Source: Psychrilyobacter atlanticus DSM 19335 | GTDB lineage: Bacteria; Fusobacteriota; Fusobacteriia; Fusobacteriales; Fusobacteriaceae | Length of the DNA stretch: 64,000 bases | Direction: 5' to 3' | NCBI RefSeq assembly: GCF_000426625.1 | Contig: NZ_KE384547.1 | Coordinates: 2,223,159 to 2,287,158 of the forward strand | In this document: positions 24,342 to 33,469 of the stretch, one piece after another | Layout: every line of letters starts with the position of its first letter | How positions within the stretch are numbered: the first letter of the stretch is position 1 | Notes under the pieces: model-generated | What the model was told of the DNA's origin: nothing | What the model saw: only the letters and a program-made list of their open reading frames with translations | The model's database searches: none | Position numbers and translations under genes: made by a program

Positions 24342-24701
24342 CTATCCTTCCAAAATAGCAGTTGCCGTTGCATATTCCTTAGAATGGGAGATGCTTAAAT
24401 TTAATTTCCCTTTATATTTTTTGACCAGTTTATCCGATAGATAAACTACAGGTTTTCCCAAATCATCATTTAAAACCTCTATATCCAGCAGTCCGAATTC
24501 CCTGACACCAGTTCCAAAGGCCTTTGAGATAGCTTCCTTGGCTGCAAATCTGCCTGCATAACTGGGATATGGATTTTTTTTCTGTGAAATATATTCTATC
24601 TCTTTTTTCGTATATACCTTCTCTAAAAAAGTAGAAGTCCTTTCAATAGCTTTTTTTATCCTGGAAATTTCTACTATATCCGTTCCTAATCCTATAATCA
24701 T
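24342..24701 (-). CDS. acpS: Holo-[acyl-carrier-protein] synthase
   Basis: 119 residues, the normal AcpS length. GLGTDIVEISRI with the metal-binding Asp, and FAAKEAISKAFGTG, are the two family motifs; LSISHSKEYATATAI ends the domain. It transfers 4'-phosphopantetheine from CoA to acyl carrier protein. It lies upstream of the FMN-binding genes on the same strand. Confidence 0.95.
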   Translation of the reverse strand: MIIGLGTDIVEISRIKKAIERTSTFLEKVYTKKEIEYISQKKNPYPSYAGRFAAKEAISKAFGTGVREFGLLDIEVLNDDLGKPVVYLSDKLVKKYKGKLNLSISHSKEYATATAILEG

Positions 24702-24724
24702 GGCAATCCACCCTTTCCCTTTAT

Positions 24725-24789
24725 GGTTTTCCCTTTAGGGAAAACCAACATATTATATAAGAGATAGATTACTTAGTAATCTATCTCTT
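24725..24789. repeat. Two adjacent perfect hairpins
   Basis: GGTTTTCCCTTTAGGGAAAACC (24725-24746) is followed by AAGAGATAGATTA / TAATCTATCTCTT (24759-24789). The second closely resembles the hairpin at 25752-25780, including the flank AACT-x-TTTTG on the plus strand. It sits downstream of rlmA and upstream of acpS; it may end the rlmA transcript, although no good T-run follows on the minus strand. Confidence 0.5.
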
Positions 24790-24814
24790 AACTTTTTTGA
24801 TTAAAAAATAAATT

Positions 24815-25648
24815 TTAGTTTTTTTCAAAAACATCTATATTTACATCTACCGTTATCTTTAATTCCGATAAATTTAATAGTCTTTCCACTCCATCCTTAG
24901 GACTTTTCCACCTATAGGGAGTCATATCAAATAAACTTTTTATATCTTTTCCTTCTTCTAATTCAGTTTCATATCTTACATTTATCAACTCTTCATGACT
25001 ATATCCATCTACAATATCCTGGGTAGGTCTATAATATTCCATCTTCAGCGTGTCATATACTACTTCTTTAATTTCTACCAAATGGTATTCTCCCGTACTG
25101 ACAGTTATTAATTTCCCGCCTTTTTTTAACACTCTTTTATATTCTACAGGATCTATATAACTAAACATACAGATCACATAATCCAATGATTCACTTGCAA
25201 TGGGAAGTTTTGATCCACTTGCCACGATCCATTCAATCCCCTTATAGGCTCTTGCAGCATGGATAATTCCTTCTTTGGATATATCTATTCCTACAATGTG
25301 AGAATCAATATTTTCCTCATCTAGGCTGTCTCTCAAAAGATTAGTATAATATCCCTCCCCGCAACCTATGTCTAAGATATTTATACCACTTTTATTACCT
25401 ATCTCCTTTTTTATCCTTTCATTCAAAGTTACTGATATTTTTTTATAATATCCCTTCTCCAAAAAGTTTTTTCTGGAGACTATCATCTCCTTATCATCCC
25501 CAGGGTTTTTACTCCTCTTCTCGTTAGACATATGAAGATTCACATACCCCTGCTTTCCCATATCAAAGGTATGATTATTTTTACATTTATAACTTTTCCC
25601 AATTCTATTTAATTCATCCTGACATACAGGACACTTTAATATACTCAT
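24815..25648 (-). CDS. rlmA: 23S rRNA (guanine-N1)-methyltransferase
   Basis: 277 residues. An N-terminal zinc ribbon (CPVCQDELNRIGKSYKCKNNH) is followed by FDMGKQGYVNLHMSN and a Rossmann SAM-binding motif NILDIGCGEGYYTNLL. This is the RlmA/TlrB architecture, methylating G745 or G748 of 23S rRNA. Which position is modified cannot be told here; the RlmAI/RlmAII distinction and hence any macrolide effect is open. Confidence 0.88.
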   Translation of the reverse strand: MSILKCPVCQDELNRIGKSYKCKNNHTFDMGKQGYVNLHMSNEKRSKNPGDDKEMIVSRKNFLEKGYYKKISVTLNERIKKEIGNKSGINILDIGCGEGYYTNLLRDSLDEENIDSHIVGIDISKEGIIHAARAYKGIEWIVASGSKLPIASESLDYVICMFSYIDPVEYKRVLKKGGKLITVSTGEYHLVEIKEVVYDTLKMEYYRPTQDIVDGYSHEELINVRYETELEEGKDIKSLFDMTPYRWKSPKDGVERLLNLSELKITVDVNIDVFEKN

Positions 25649-25943
25649 ATCTATTGCACCTCTTCCTTTAATGGTTTCTTCTCACATTTAAAATAAATTT
25701 TATAAACTAGAATTCATTTTAATAATCGTGAGACCTCACCTATTTTTATATAAGAGGTAGATGCTTCGCATCTACCTCTTAACTATTTTGTTAAATTCTT
25801 AAACCTTTCCTACTTCTTTTTGAATCAGACCTCATCCCTTCTCCTAACGACATTTAAAAATCACTTTTTGTCTATAATAGATTTCTAATAATCGTCGCCA
25901 TGCAAGGGTACCCATTAGGGCAAATAAGGTATAGATAGAAGGT
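25649..25943. other. Intergenic region between tatD and rlmA
   Basis: No gene. It holds the 29-base perfect hairpin AAGAGGTAGATGC-TTC-GCATCTACCTCTT (25752-25780), a sibling of 24759-24789 with paired differences in the stem. Nothing else was recognised. Confidence 0.5.
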
Positions 25944-26699
25944 CTAGATCCCATAAATTTTCTTGGCATTTTCCGTAGTCACTCTCACTACTTCTTCATA
26001 GGATACTTCCTTTATCTCAGCTATCTTTTTGGCTATATGTTCCACATACATAGGATGATTTCTCTTTCCTCTGAATGGTGTAGGAGTCAGATATGGAGAA
26101 TCTGTTTCCACTAGCAGCCTGTCTAAAGGTATCTTTGATACTGCTTCTACAAGTTTTTTGGCATTTTTAAAGGTAATCACTCCTCCTACTCCAAAATAAT
26201 AATTATCCATAAGTTCTACTGCACTCTCATAAGAACCTGGATAGCAATGAACTATCCCTTTTATTTCAGGATATTCCTTTAAAATTTCCAAAGTATCATG
26301 GGTAGCTTCTCTCGTATGGATAACTACCGGTTTATTTACTCTTTTAGCCATCTCTAGCTGTTTTCTAAATACAGCTTTCTGATCCTCTTTTTCATCCTTC
26401 ATCCAGTGATAGTCCAGTCCTATCTCACCTATTGCTACCACCTTGGGGTGATCAGCTAACTTCTCTAGTTGCCCTTCTAATTCATCATTATATCCATTTA
26501 TATCTGTAGGGTGAACTCCCACCACAGCATACATAAAATCGTATTTGTCTGCCAAATCTATCGACCTTTTAGAAGAATCTAGATCGTAGCCGATATTCAC
26601 CGCAAATTCTAAGTTCTCTTCTATATCCTTTAAAATATTATCCCTATCCTCATCATATCTATCGCTGTCTATATGACAGTGTGTATCTACTAATTTCAT
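25944..26699 (-). CDS. tatD: TatD-family metal-dependent nuclease
   Basis: 251 residues. MKLVDTHCHID supplies the HxH metal ligands, followed by AIGEIGLDYHW, VIHTREA, GIVHCYPGS and LVETDSPYLTP, all TatD hallmarks. The family are Mg2+-dependent 3'-5' DNases and related hydrolases. The ATG at 26699 is preferred because GGAGGTAAAT lies in front; a TTG-started extension of four codons would overlap that site. The gene is monocistronic. Confidence 0.93.
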   Translation of the reverse strand: MKLVDTHCHIDSDRYDEDRDNILKDIEENLEFAVNIGYDLDSSKRSIDLADKYDFMYAVVGVHPTDINGYNDELEGQLEKLADHPKVVAIGEIGLDYHWMKDEKEDQKAVFRKQLEMAKRVNKPVVIHTREATHDTLEILKEYPEIKGIVHCYPGSYESAVELMDNYYFGVGGVITFKNAKKLVEAVSKIPLDRLLVETDSPYLTPTPFRGKRNHPMYVEHIAKKIAEIKEVSYEEVVRVTTENAKKIYGI

Positions 26700-26849
26700 A
26701 TTTACCTCCAAATTATAAGCTTTTTTGAATACAGATTAATTTCTTTAATCATTAAAAATTCACCTCTAAATATATAAAATAAACCGAGTTAATTATATAT
26801 ATTTATATCAAAATTCTTTTATTTTTACTTTAATTTATTATATCATATA

Positions 26850-26881
26850 AAGAAAAGACTACTAAATTTAGTAGTCTTAAA
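26850..26881 (-). terminator. Terminator after hslO
   Basis: AGACTACTAA / TTAGTAGTCT stem three bases past the hslO stop on the minus strand, followed there by a T-rich stretch. Confidence 0.7.
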
Positions 26882-26883
26882 TT

Positions 26884-27762
26884 CTATCCTAATAATTCTT
26901 CTTTTACGAATGAATATTTTTTTCTACAGAAATGACACTCTACCTCTAATTCAGGTTTTTCTGTGAATATTTCCTCTAATTCTTCTCTTTTTATAGTAAT
27001 TAATCCCTTGTAAAACTTATCTTTATTACAATTACATCTATAAGAGACCTTATTTTCTTCATAGATACTATAATCTTCAATCAGTGCTAATTCATCCTGT
27101 GAATCCATATCGTCGTAGATTAATTTTGCTATCCTCTTTAAGCTCATACCACCTGCTAATAATTCAGTCATTGGTCTCATAGCTTTTATCTTAGCTTCTA
27201 ACTTTGTGATGAAGTTATCGCTGGCATCTGGTAACAGTTGAATCATATATCCACCAGCATTTTTTACCCTCATGTCAGGACCTAATGATACTCCTAATAC
27301 TACTACAGATGGTGTTTGTTCCGATGTATAGTAATAATAAGCGATATCTTCTCCGATCTCACCACTAGTTATTTGTGATACCCCTACATATGGCTCTTTC
27401 AACCCCATATCTTTTATCACAGTTAATGCTCCTCTTCCTACTAAGTCTCCGACTTTAGGAACTTCTCCTTCTTTTAACTCTAAGTCAACTTCTGGATCAC
27501 TCAAATACCCCTTTACATTTCCATTGGCATCAGTAGTAGCTAACATCTGTTTTAATAAACCATCTGTATTTGTTCTTATAGTTAATAAGTCATCTCCCTT
27601 TAGAGTCGCACCCATCATAACTGCTCCTGTCAAAAATCTTCCAAAAGCCTTTATTGCTGTAGGACTGCATTTGTGGATATCCAATGCTTCCTGCACTATA
27701 TCCTTTGTATCAACTATAAAAAATCTTGCATTTTTACTTGAACCTCTTAATAATTTCCCCAT
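26884..27762 (-). CDS. hslO: Hsp33 redox-regulated chaperone
   Basis: 292 residues, the usual length. The N-terminal domain has FGRFLTGAVMMGATLKGDD, and the C-terminal redox switch has its zinc Cys as CNC (SYRCNCNKDKF) and CHFC (VECHFCRKKYS). Hsp33 is a cytoplasmic holdase switched on by oxidative unfolding. Its presence fits the other oxygen-defence genes in the window. Confidence 0.95.
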   Translation of the reverse strand: MGKLLRGSSKNARFFIVDTKDIVQEALDIHKCSPTAIKAFGRFLTGAVMMGATLKGDDLLTIRTNTDGLLKQMLATTDANGNVKGYLSDPEVDLELKEGEVPKVGDLVGRGALTVIKDMGLKEPYVGVSQITSGEIGEDIAYYYYTSEQTPSVVVLGVSLGPDMRVKNAGGYMIQLLPDASDNFITKLEAKIKAMRPMTELLAGGMSLKRIAKLIYDDMDSQDELALIEDYSIYEENKVSYRCNCNKDKFYKGLITIKREELEEIFTEKPELEVECHFCRKKYSFVKEELLG

Positions 27763-28104
27763 ATTTATCTCCTTTTATTAAATCACTATTAAATCAAACT
27801 TTGTTCTTCATAGATGATTTTTTATCCTTTATTTTTCTATTTTATTTTATAATTTTCTAAAGGTAATTATATCAGATAATACACTTTTTTTCAATCTGAC
27901 AAATCTTTTGACCTAATATTTTATACGATCTGTTATGCCCCTAAAAAATAAATAATTTTTTTGTCTGTCTCAAAGCCTTTTAATCTTCCAATTCCTACCT
28001 TTTGGTAACTACACCACCAAAAAGTGCCTTCTTTTTTTTCTAAAAATTTTAATATATACTAGTCACATGTAAAAAATATTAAATAATTTCAGGAGGAAAC
28101 AAAC
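27763..28104. other. Intergenic region before the alcohol dehydrogenase
   Basis: 342 bases without a gene. I see an AT-rich promoter region with TATACT near 28054 and AGGAGGAAACAAAC in front of the plus-strand gene, and a weak inverted repeat around 28000-28025. No riboswitch or clear redox-repressor (Rex) site was recognised. Confidence 0.4.
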
Positions 28105-29277
28105 ATGCAAAGATTTACAATACCAAGAGACCTATATTTCGGAGAGGACGCATTATCACACTTAAACACAATTAAAGGAACTAAGGCCTTTATCGTTATA
28201 GGATCACAAAGATTAGTTAATGACGGGACAGTACCTGCTGCTGTTGAATATTTAAAAGCAGCTGGAATAGAGAGTGAATTATTCGTAGGTGTAGAAAATG
28301 ACCCTTCAGTAGCTACTGTTATGAAAGGTGTAGAAGCTATGAACAAATTTCAGCCAGATGTAATTATAGGAATAGGTGGAGGTTCCCCGATAGATGCTGC
28401 AAAAGCTATGTGGATCTTCTATGAGCACCCGACATTCACATTTGAAGAAGCTGCAAAACCATTTAACTTACCGGAATTAAGAAACAAAGCTAAGTTTATA
28501 GCAGTTCCTACAACAAGTGGTACAGCTACAGAAGTTACATCATTTGCTGTAATCACAGACAATGAAACTAATATCAAATATCCAATCGCAGACTACAACA
28601 TCACTCCAGATGTGGCTATTGTAGATACTAACTTAGTACAGACAATGCCTAAGGGATTAGTTGCTAACACAGGAATGGATGCATTAACTCATGCACTAGA
28701 AGCTTATGTTTCAAAAGCAAGAAACCCATTTACAGATGCACTTGCAATGAAATCTATTGAGATGATTGCAGATACTTTAATCAACTCTTACAATGGAGAA
28801 GATCAGTCTAGAAAAGATATGCATATTGCACAAAACTTAGCAGGAATGGCATTCTCAAACGCTATCCTTGGTATAGTTCATTCAATGGCTCATAAAACTG
28901 GTAAAGTTTTAAATATTGCCCATGGATTAGCTAATGCAATCTATCTTTCTTATGCTATTGAATTCAATGCAAAAGATAAAGTTGGAAAAGCACAATATGC
29001 CCATGCAGCTAAAACAATAGGATTAGCAGGGAATAATGAAACTGAATTAGTAGAATCATTGGTAAACTTAGTTAAAGAATTAAGAGAACAAATGAATATG
29101 CCTCATTCATTAAAAGAATTTGGAATAGAAGAGGAGTTCTTCTTAGCAAACTTAGATGAGATCGCTAGAACATCAGTAGCGGATCCATGTACAGGTACAA
29201 ACCCAAGAGAGATATCTGTAGAAGAGATGAAAAACTTATTCAAAGCTGTTTATTACGGTGAAAAAGTAACATTCTAA
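28105..29277 (+). CDS. Iron-containing alcohol dehydrogenase
   Basis: 390 residues. The NAD(P) motif GIGGGSPIDAAKAMWIFYE and the metal-binding region NTGMDALTHALEAYVS with HSMAHKTGKVLNIAHGLANA identify a group III Fe-dependent ADH, close to butanol/1,3-propanediol dehydrogenases or the ADH half of AdhE. It would reduce aldehydes to alcohols during fermentation. Codon use is strongly biased to the same few codons (for example TTA, GCT and GCA), which suggests high expression. It is monocistronic with its own terminator. Confidence 0.93.
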   Translation: MQRFTIPRDLYFGEDALSHLNTIKGTKAFIVIGSQRLVNDGTVPAAVEYLKAAGIESELFVGVENDPSVATVMKGVEAMNKFQPDVIIGIGGGSPIDAAKAMWIFYEHPTFTFEEAAKPFNLPELRNKAKFIAVPTTSGTATEVTSFAVITDNETNIKYPIADYNITPDVAIVDTNLVQTMPKGLVANTGMDALTHALEAYVSKARNPFTDALAMKSIEMIADTLINSYNGEDQSRKDMHIAQNLAGMAFSNAILGIVHSMAHKTGKVLNIAHGLANAIYLSYAIEFNAKDKVGKAQYAHAAKTIGLAGNNETELVESLVNLVKELREQMNMPHSLKEFGIEEEFFLANLDEIARTSVADPCTGTNPREISVEEMKNLFKAVYYGEKVTF

Positions 29278-29285
29278 AATTTTTT

Positions 29286-29320
29286 ATAGAAAAGGCTGAC
29301 TGTTCAGTTAGCCTTTTTTC
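29286..29320 (+). terminator. Terminator after the alcohol dehydrogenase gene
   Basis: AAAAGGCTGACTG / CAGTTAGCCTTTTTT, 10 bases past the stop. Confidence 0.8.
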
Positions 29321-29372
29321 TTTGTTCAATTTATAAAACTTTTTAAGGATCTACACTTTCAGGAGGAACAAA

Positions 29373-30620
29373 ATGAAAAATAACAAAACAACCAGGGAAG
29401 CTGACAGGTGTTTAACTTGTAAAAATGCAAGATGCAGCGGTGGATGCCCTATATCCACAGCTATCCCACAAATAATAGAACTATATCGTAATGGTGACTT
29501 AGATAAAGCAGGAGAGATACTTTTTGAAAATAACCCGCTTTCCCTCATATGTTCCATGGTATGTCCCCACGAGGATAATTGTATGGGTAACTGCATCCTA
29601 GGAATAAAAGGAGAACCTGTTGATTTTCCTTCCATAGAGAAAGAAATTTCTACAAAATACCTGAATGAAAATGTATTTTCTCAAGAAACTAAACTAGATG
29701 ACAGAATAGCTGTAATAGGATCTGGACCTTCAGGAGTTACCCTAGCTTTTATCCTTGCAAAAAAAGGTTATAAAGTTACCATATTTGAAAAGCACTCCAA
29801 ATTAGGGGGAGTTTTGAGGTATGGAATCCCTGAATTTAGGTTACCCAAAGATATATTAGATACCATAGAGAAAAGACTAGTAGAATTAGGAGTCAAGATA
29901 AGGTATAACGATCTTATCGGTCCCGTAAATAATGTTGAAAAATTATTAGAGGATGGGTATAGTGCTGTTTTTATTGGGACAGGAGTTTGGAATCCAAAAC
30001 CTCTAAGGATAAAAGGAGAAACTTTTGGACATGTTCATTATGCTATTAATTATTTGAAATCTCCAGAATCATTTGATTTAGGGGAAAAAGTAGCTGTAAT
30101 CGGTGCTGGAAATGTTGCCATGGACGCGGCTAGAACTGCCAAAAGATTAGGAGCTGACAAAGTAACTGTTCTTTATAGAAAAGGCATTAAAGATATGAAA
30201 GCAACTAAGACAGAGATTAGAGAAGCTGAAGAAGATGGTGTTCAATTCAGTTTATACACAACTCCCAAAGAAATAGTCGATGAAGGTATCATTGTTACCC
30301 AGACAAAACTTGTCGTAGATATAGATAACAATGAAAAATTAAGAAATATTGATGATTCTCAAACCTTCCTTCAATATGACTCTATAATCATAGCTGTAAG
30401 TCAAAACCCTGCAAACAATATTGTCTCAAACACTCAGGAAAATATCGAAACAAATAAATCAGGTCTTGTTTTAATTGATGCAGCAGGACACACTACAAAG
30501 AATGGGATATTTGCTTCTGGAGATATAGTTACAGGAGCAAGGACTGTAGTCGAAGCTGTTGTCAGTACTAAAAAAGTAGCTGCAGCAATTGAAGAATATA
30601 TTTTAAATTTAAAAAAATAG
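29373..30620 (+). CDS. GltD-like NAD(P)-dependent flavin oxidoreductase
   Basis: 415 residues. N-terminal Fe-S segment with CLTCKNARCSGGCP and CSMVCPHEDNCMGNC, then an FAD motif VIGSGPSGVTLAF and an NAD(P) motif VIGAGNVAMDAARTA. This is the glutamate synthase small-subunit/NfnB/SudA fold. No GltB or NfnA gene lies beside it, so it could be a stand-alone ferredoxin:NADP reductase-like enzyme rather than glutamate synthase. The start follows CAGGAGGAACAAA. Confidence 0.88.
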   Translation: MKNNKTTREADRCLTCKNARCSGGCPISTAIPQIIELYRNGDLDKAGEILFENNPLSLICSMVCPHEDNCMGNCILGIKGEPVDFPSIEKEISTKYLNENVFSQETKLDDRIAVIGSGPSGVTLAFILAKKGYKVTIFEKHSKLGGVLRYGIPEFRLPKDILDTIEKRLVELGVKIRYNDLIGPVNNVEKLLEDGYSAVFIGTGVWNPKPLRIKGETFGHVHYAINYLKSPESFDLGEKVAVIGAGNVAMDAARTAKRLGADKVTVLYRKGIKDMKATKTEIREAEEDGVQFSLYTTPKEIVDEGIIVTQTKLVVDIDNNEKLRNIDDSQTFLQYDSIIIAVSQNPANNIVSNTQENIETNKSGLVLIDAAGHTTKNGIFASGDIVTGARTVVEAVVSTKKVAAAIEEYILNLKK

Positions 30621-30673
30621 AACTAACAGTGTTCACTTCTATTTAATTTTTTCATAGTGTGCATAATCCAAAA

Positions 30674-30820
30674 AAGAAAAGACCTCCTAACTGTAATAGT
30701 CGTACAGTCAGGAGGTCTTTCATTTTATATTTTATTTAAGGAAAGAAAGAAATGAAAAAATTATTATTTTCATTTGCTTATACTAGTTAGTCGCAGAAAA
30801 GAAGAAAAAAGTTTAAATTT
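30674..30820 (+). repeat. 145-base dispersed repeat, copy 1
   Basis: A terminator-like hairpin (GACCTCCTAACTGT / ACAGTCAGGAGGTC, 30681-30717) is followed by a conserved block from AAGGAAAGAAAGAAATG to GTTTAAATTT. Copies 2 and 3 lie at 56840-56982 and 58641-58800. The conserved block includes a second hairpin, AAATGAAAA / TTTTCATTT. Like the others, this copy sits downstream of a plus-strand gene and before a convergent minus-strand gene. Confidence 0.85.
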
Positions 30821-30889
30821 AATTTTTAAAAAATTCATCCGATAAATAAAAGTTCTATTCATCGATCTCTTTTCTCCGATATCTGTTTT

Positions 30890-31234
30890 TTATCTTAAAT
30901 CGATATAGTCTTTCCCCCACTTATCCATCTCTTCTAAGATTGGCATAAGTCTTTCACCTAACTCTGTCAATGAGTATTCCACCATGGGAGGAACTTGTGG
31001 GTATACCTTTCTGCTCACTAACTTATTATTTTCAAGATCTCTCAGCTGCTGTGTCAGCATCTTTTGAGTTATCCCCGGAATACGTCTTTTAAACTCATTG
31101 AACCTTATGGTCCCGTAGTTTCCCAAATTCCATAAAATCAGTGCTTTCCATTTGCCACTTATTATTTCAAGGGTTAACTCAATTTCACACTTATAGTTAC
31201 TACAACTTATCTTATTCAGTCTGTCTTCTGGCAT
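30890..31234 (-). CDS. HxlR-family transcription regulator
   Basis: 114 residues, a single winged-helix domain: [20 protein letters not shown], then [20 protein letters not shown] (recognition helix region) and VEYSLTELG. HxlR-type regulators often respond to aldehydes or redox stress through the N-terminal Cys, which is present here (C17). The target is unknown; the nearest genes are the GltD-like enzyme (convergent) and a glycosyltransferase downstream. Confidence 0.9.
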   Translation of the reverse strand: MPEDRLNKISCSNYKCEIELTLEIISGKWKALILWNLGNYGTIRFNEFKRRIPGITQKMLTQQLRDLENNKLVSRKVYPQVPPMVEYSLTELGERLMPILEEMDKWGKDYIDLR

Positions 31235-31268
31235 ATTATAACTCCTTTAAATTTTAACCTTTATTTTT

Positions 31269-32288
31269 TTATCTTACCATTTGTTTTATCCTGACAGCAC
31301 TCTTTAACTTCATATACGTAAAGAAACTCTTAGGATTATAGTTGGCAAATTTACTATTTTTATAATCTACATAGGCTCCATTGTATACACAGACTCTAAA
31401 ATACTGTTCCGCTATCTCTCTGTTAAAAATTTCTGACTTAAATCTTCCAACAGAGTTGTTTGCATCTATTAATTTATTGAGCCATTTTTCAATACTTCTT
31501 TTCGTGTATTGAAAGTGTTTTAAAGTAGAAGAGAGGGCTATCTCTGCATGGATGTCTAGCTCATCTTCACTGTATTCAACTCCCAAATAATCCAGTCCTA
31601 GAATATATATTTTTTTCATTACCCTTATCCTGTCATTCATTCTTTTCAGTGCCTGGTTGGTTATACTGCTGGACACTATTCTGTATCTCAATAATTTTTG
31701 AGATATGTTTACAATCTTATGATCTTTGGCTATCTCCATCCACAATCCATAATCTTCTGTGGCCTTGTATTCATCCCTGTATCTATAATTATTTTCTAAT
31801 AACACACTCTTTCTAATTATTACAGCTGGATGCATTACTGGACTTTCAAAGAGAAGTTTACATCTGATCTCACTGTATCTTGTAGGAAAATCTGTTGGTT
31901 TTTTTATCATAGGTTTATTGGATAAAAACATCACCCCATTGGATCCGGCTACTGCAACATCAGAATTATTTTCCATAAAGTTTACTTGTGTTTCTATCCT
32001 GTTTTTTTCCGCTATATCATCAGCATCCATTCGGACAATATATTTTCCACTAGCTGTTTCTATTCCTTTATTCAATGTTTTTATTAGTCCTATATTCTCT
32101 GTATTATGAACTAACCTTATCCTTTCATCCTTATAGGATTCAATTATGTTTACACTTGAATCTGTAGACCCGTCATTTATTATCAAAAACTCAAACTCCT
32201 CATAAGTTTGATCTAAAATACTGTCCATTGTTTCCCTTAAAAATTCACTTGCATTATATACAGGCATTAATACTGTTACCATCATCAT
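31269..32288 (-). CDS. Family 2 glycosyltransferase
   Basis: 339 residues. GT-A fold: VLMPVYNASEFLRETMDSIL, IINDGSTDSSV and the metal motif VRMDADD, with a C-terminal helical part. It would transfer a sugar in surface polysaccharide or LPS synthesis. Three ATG codons stand in a row at the start, with GGGGGAG in front; the first is used here. It is the last of three co-directional glycan genes (33470-34855, 32301-33380 and this one), with gaps of 12-90 bases. Confidence 0.88.
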   Translation of the reverse strand: MMMVTVLMPVYNASEFLRETMDSILDQTYEEFEFLIINDGSTDSSVNIIESYKDERIRLVHNTENIGLIKTLNKGIETASGKYIVRMDADDIAEKNRIETQVNFMENNSDVAVAGSNGVMFLSNKPMIKKPTDFPTRYSEIRCKLLFESPVMHPAVIIRKSVLLENNYRYRDEYKATEDYGLWMEIAKDHKIVNISQKLLRYRIVSSSITNQALKRMNDRIRVMKKIYILGLDYLGVEYSEDELDIHAEIALSSTLKHFQYTKRSIEKWLNKLIDANNSVGRFKSEIFNREIAEQYFRVCVYNGAYVDYKNSKFANYNPKSFFTYMKLKSAVRIKQMVR

Positions 32289-32300
32289 AATCTCCCCCTT

Positions 32301-33380
32301 TTATAACCCATCAAATAATCCTTCGTATTTTTTCACTGACTCCTTTACACTAAATTTTTCTACAGTCTCATGTGATCCCTTTATTAACTCGGACTTTAAC
32401 TCTTTATTGTCTAGGAGGAGTTTCATCAATCTGGCCATCTCTCTATGATCTCCTACATCGCACAGTAATCCTGTCTTTCCATCTAAGATTACATCCTCAG
32501 GTTTAGCCATAGACCTTGTTGATATCACAGGGATCTTACAGGCCATAGCCTCTACCAATACCATCCCAAATCCTTCAGTTTTTGAAGACAATAAGAAACC
32601 GTCACACCTAGATATATATTTAAATGGATTTATTTGATGTCCTATAAAATCCACACGATCTTCTAATTTTAAATTTTTAACCAGTTCACGATGTTTTTCT
32701 TCCTCAGGTCCCTCCCCTATTATCAACAGCTTTACACTTTTGTCTTTTATTTCATTCAAGGCACGTATCATAACATCCTGTGTTTTCTCCCATGATAACC
32801 TCCCTATCGTGGTAAAAACTTTATGATTTCCATCCAGCCACTTGTGGGACACCTCTTCCTTTGACATCTTTATCATATTTTCATCCACTACAGGATTATT
32901 TATAATCTCGATTTTATCCTCTCTTAATTTTACCCCAGATATCTTCATAGTCAAGTCTATACTTCCACGATTTATTCCGACAACCTTATCTGCCATGGGA
33001 TAAAACCATTTAATTATTTTTTTTCTGACTGTAGTTCTATCTATAGCGTGGAGGGAAAATATGACTTTAGCTTTCATCCTGAATATTTTTTTAGCCAATA
33101 GGATAGTCAAATTATTTATACATCCTCCGGCTATAATAATGTCAGGATCCTCTCTCCTCATTACCTGTATCGATTCCAATACACCCTCCCGGGCTCTTTC
33201 TTTATCTAAATTTATCCTCCTAATCTCATCTTTCAGATGAAATGTAGATCTGTTGTTGGTATTCAAGAGTACCACTTCATACTTTTTTAAATCTAAGTTA
33301 TTTAATATATTTACAAAAACTCTCTCTATTCCTCCATTTAAAAATATGGAATAATAAAATAAGATCTTTTTCTTTTTCAT
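32301..33380 (-). CDS. Family 4 (GT1-type) glycosyltransferase
   Basis: 359 residues, GT-B fold. The N-terminal GGIERVFVNILNNL and the C-terminal nucleotide-sugar site (TIGRLSWEKTQDVMIRAL, then CDGFLLSSKTEGFGMVLVEAMACKIP, given here in two parts) are typical of family 4 retaining transferases. It belongs to the surface glycan block, with the flippase upstream and the GT2 gene downstream. Confidence 0.9.
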   Translation of the reverse strand: MKKKKILFYYSIFLNGGIERVFVNILNNLDLKKYEVVLLNTNNRSTFHLKDEIRRINLDKERAREGVLESIQVMRREDPDIIIAGGCINNLTILLAKKIFRMKAKVIFSLHAIDRTTVRKKIIKWFYPMADKVVGINRGSIDLTMKISGVKLREDKIEIINNPVVDENMIKMSKEEVSHKWLDGNHKVFTTIGRLSWEKTQDVMIRALNEIKDKSVKLLIIGEGPEEEKHRELVKNLKLEDRVDFIGHQINPFKYISRCDGFLLSSKTEGFGMVLVEAMACKIPVISTRSMAKPEDVILDGKTGLLCDVGDHREMARLMKLLLDNKELKSELIKGSHETVEKFSVKESVKKYEGLFDGL

Positions 33381-33469
33381 AACGTCTCCCTTTTAAATCC
33401 TTATATCTGTTTTTATTCACACTAATTCATGTAATTCGTGACCTTTCTAAAGCTATAAATAAAGAAGAG

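Noticed and set aside
30752-30790. Short peptide MKKLLFSFAYTS in the 145-base repeat
   Set aside because: The ATG is ACG in copy 2 and the frames end differently in each copy, so the conservation is of DNA or RNA rather than of a peptide.
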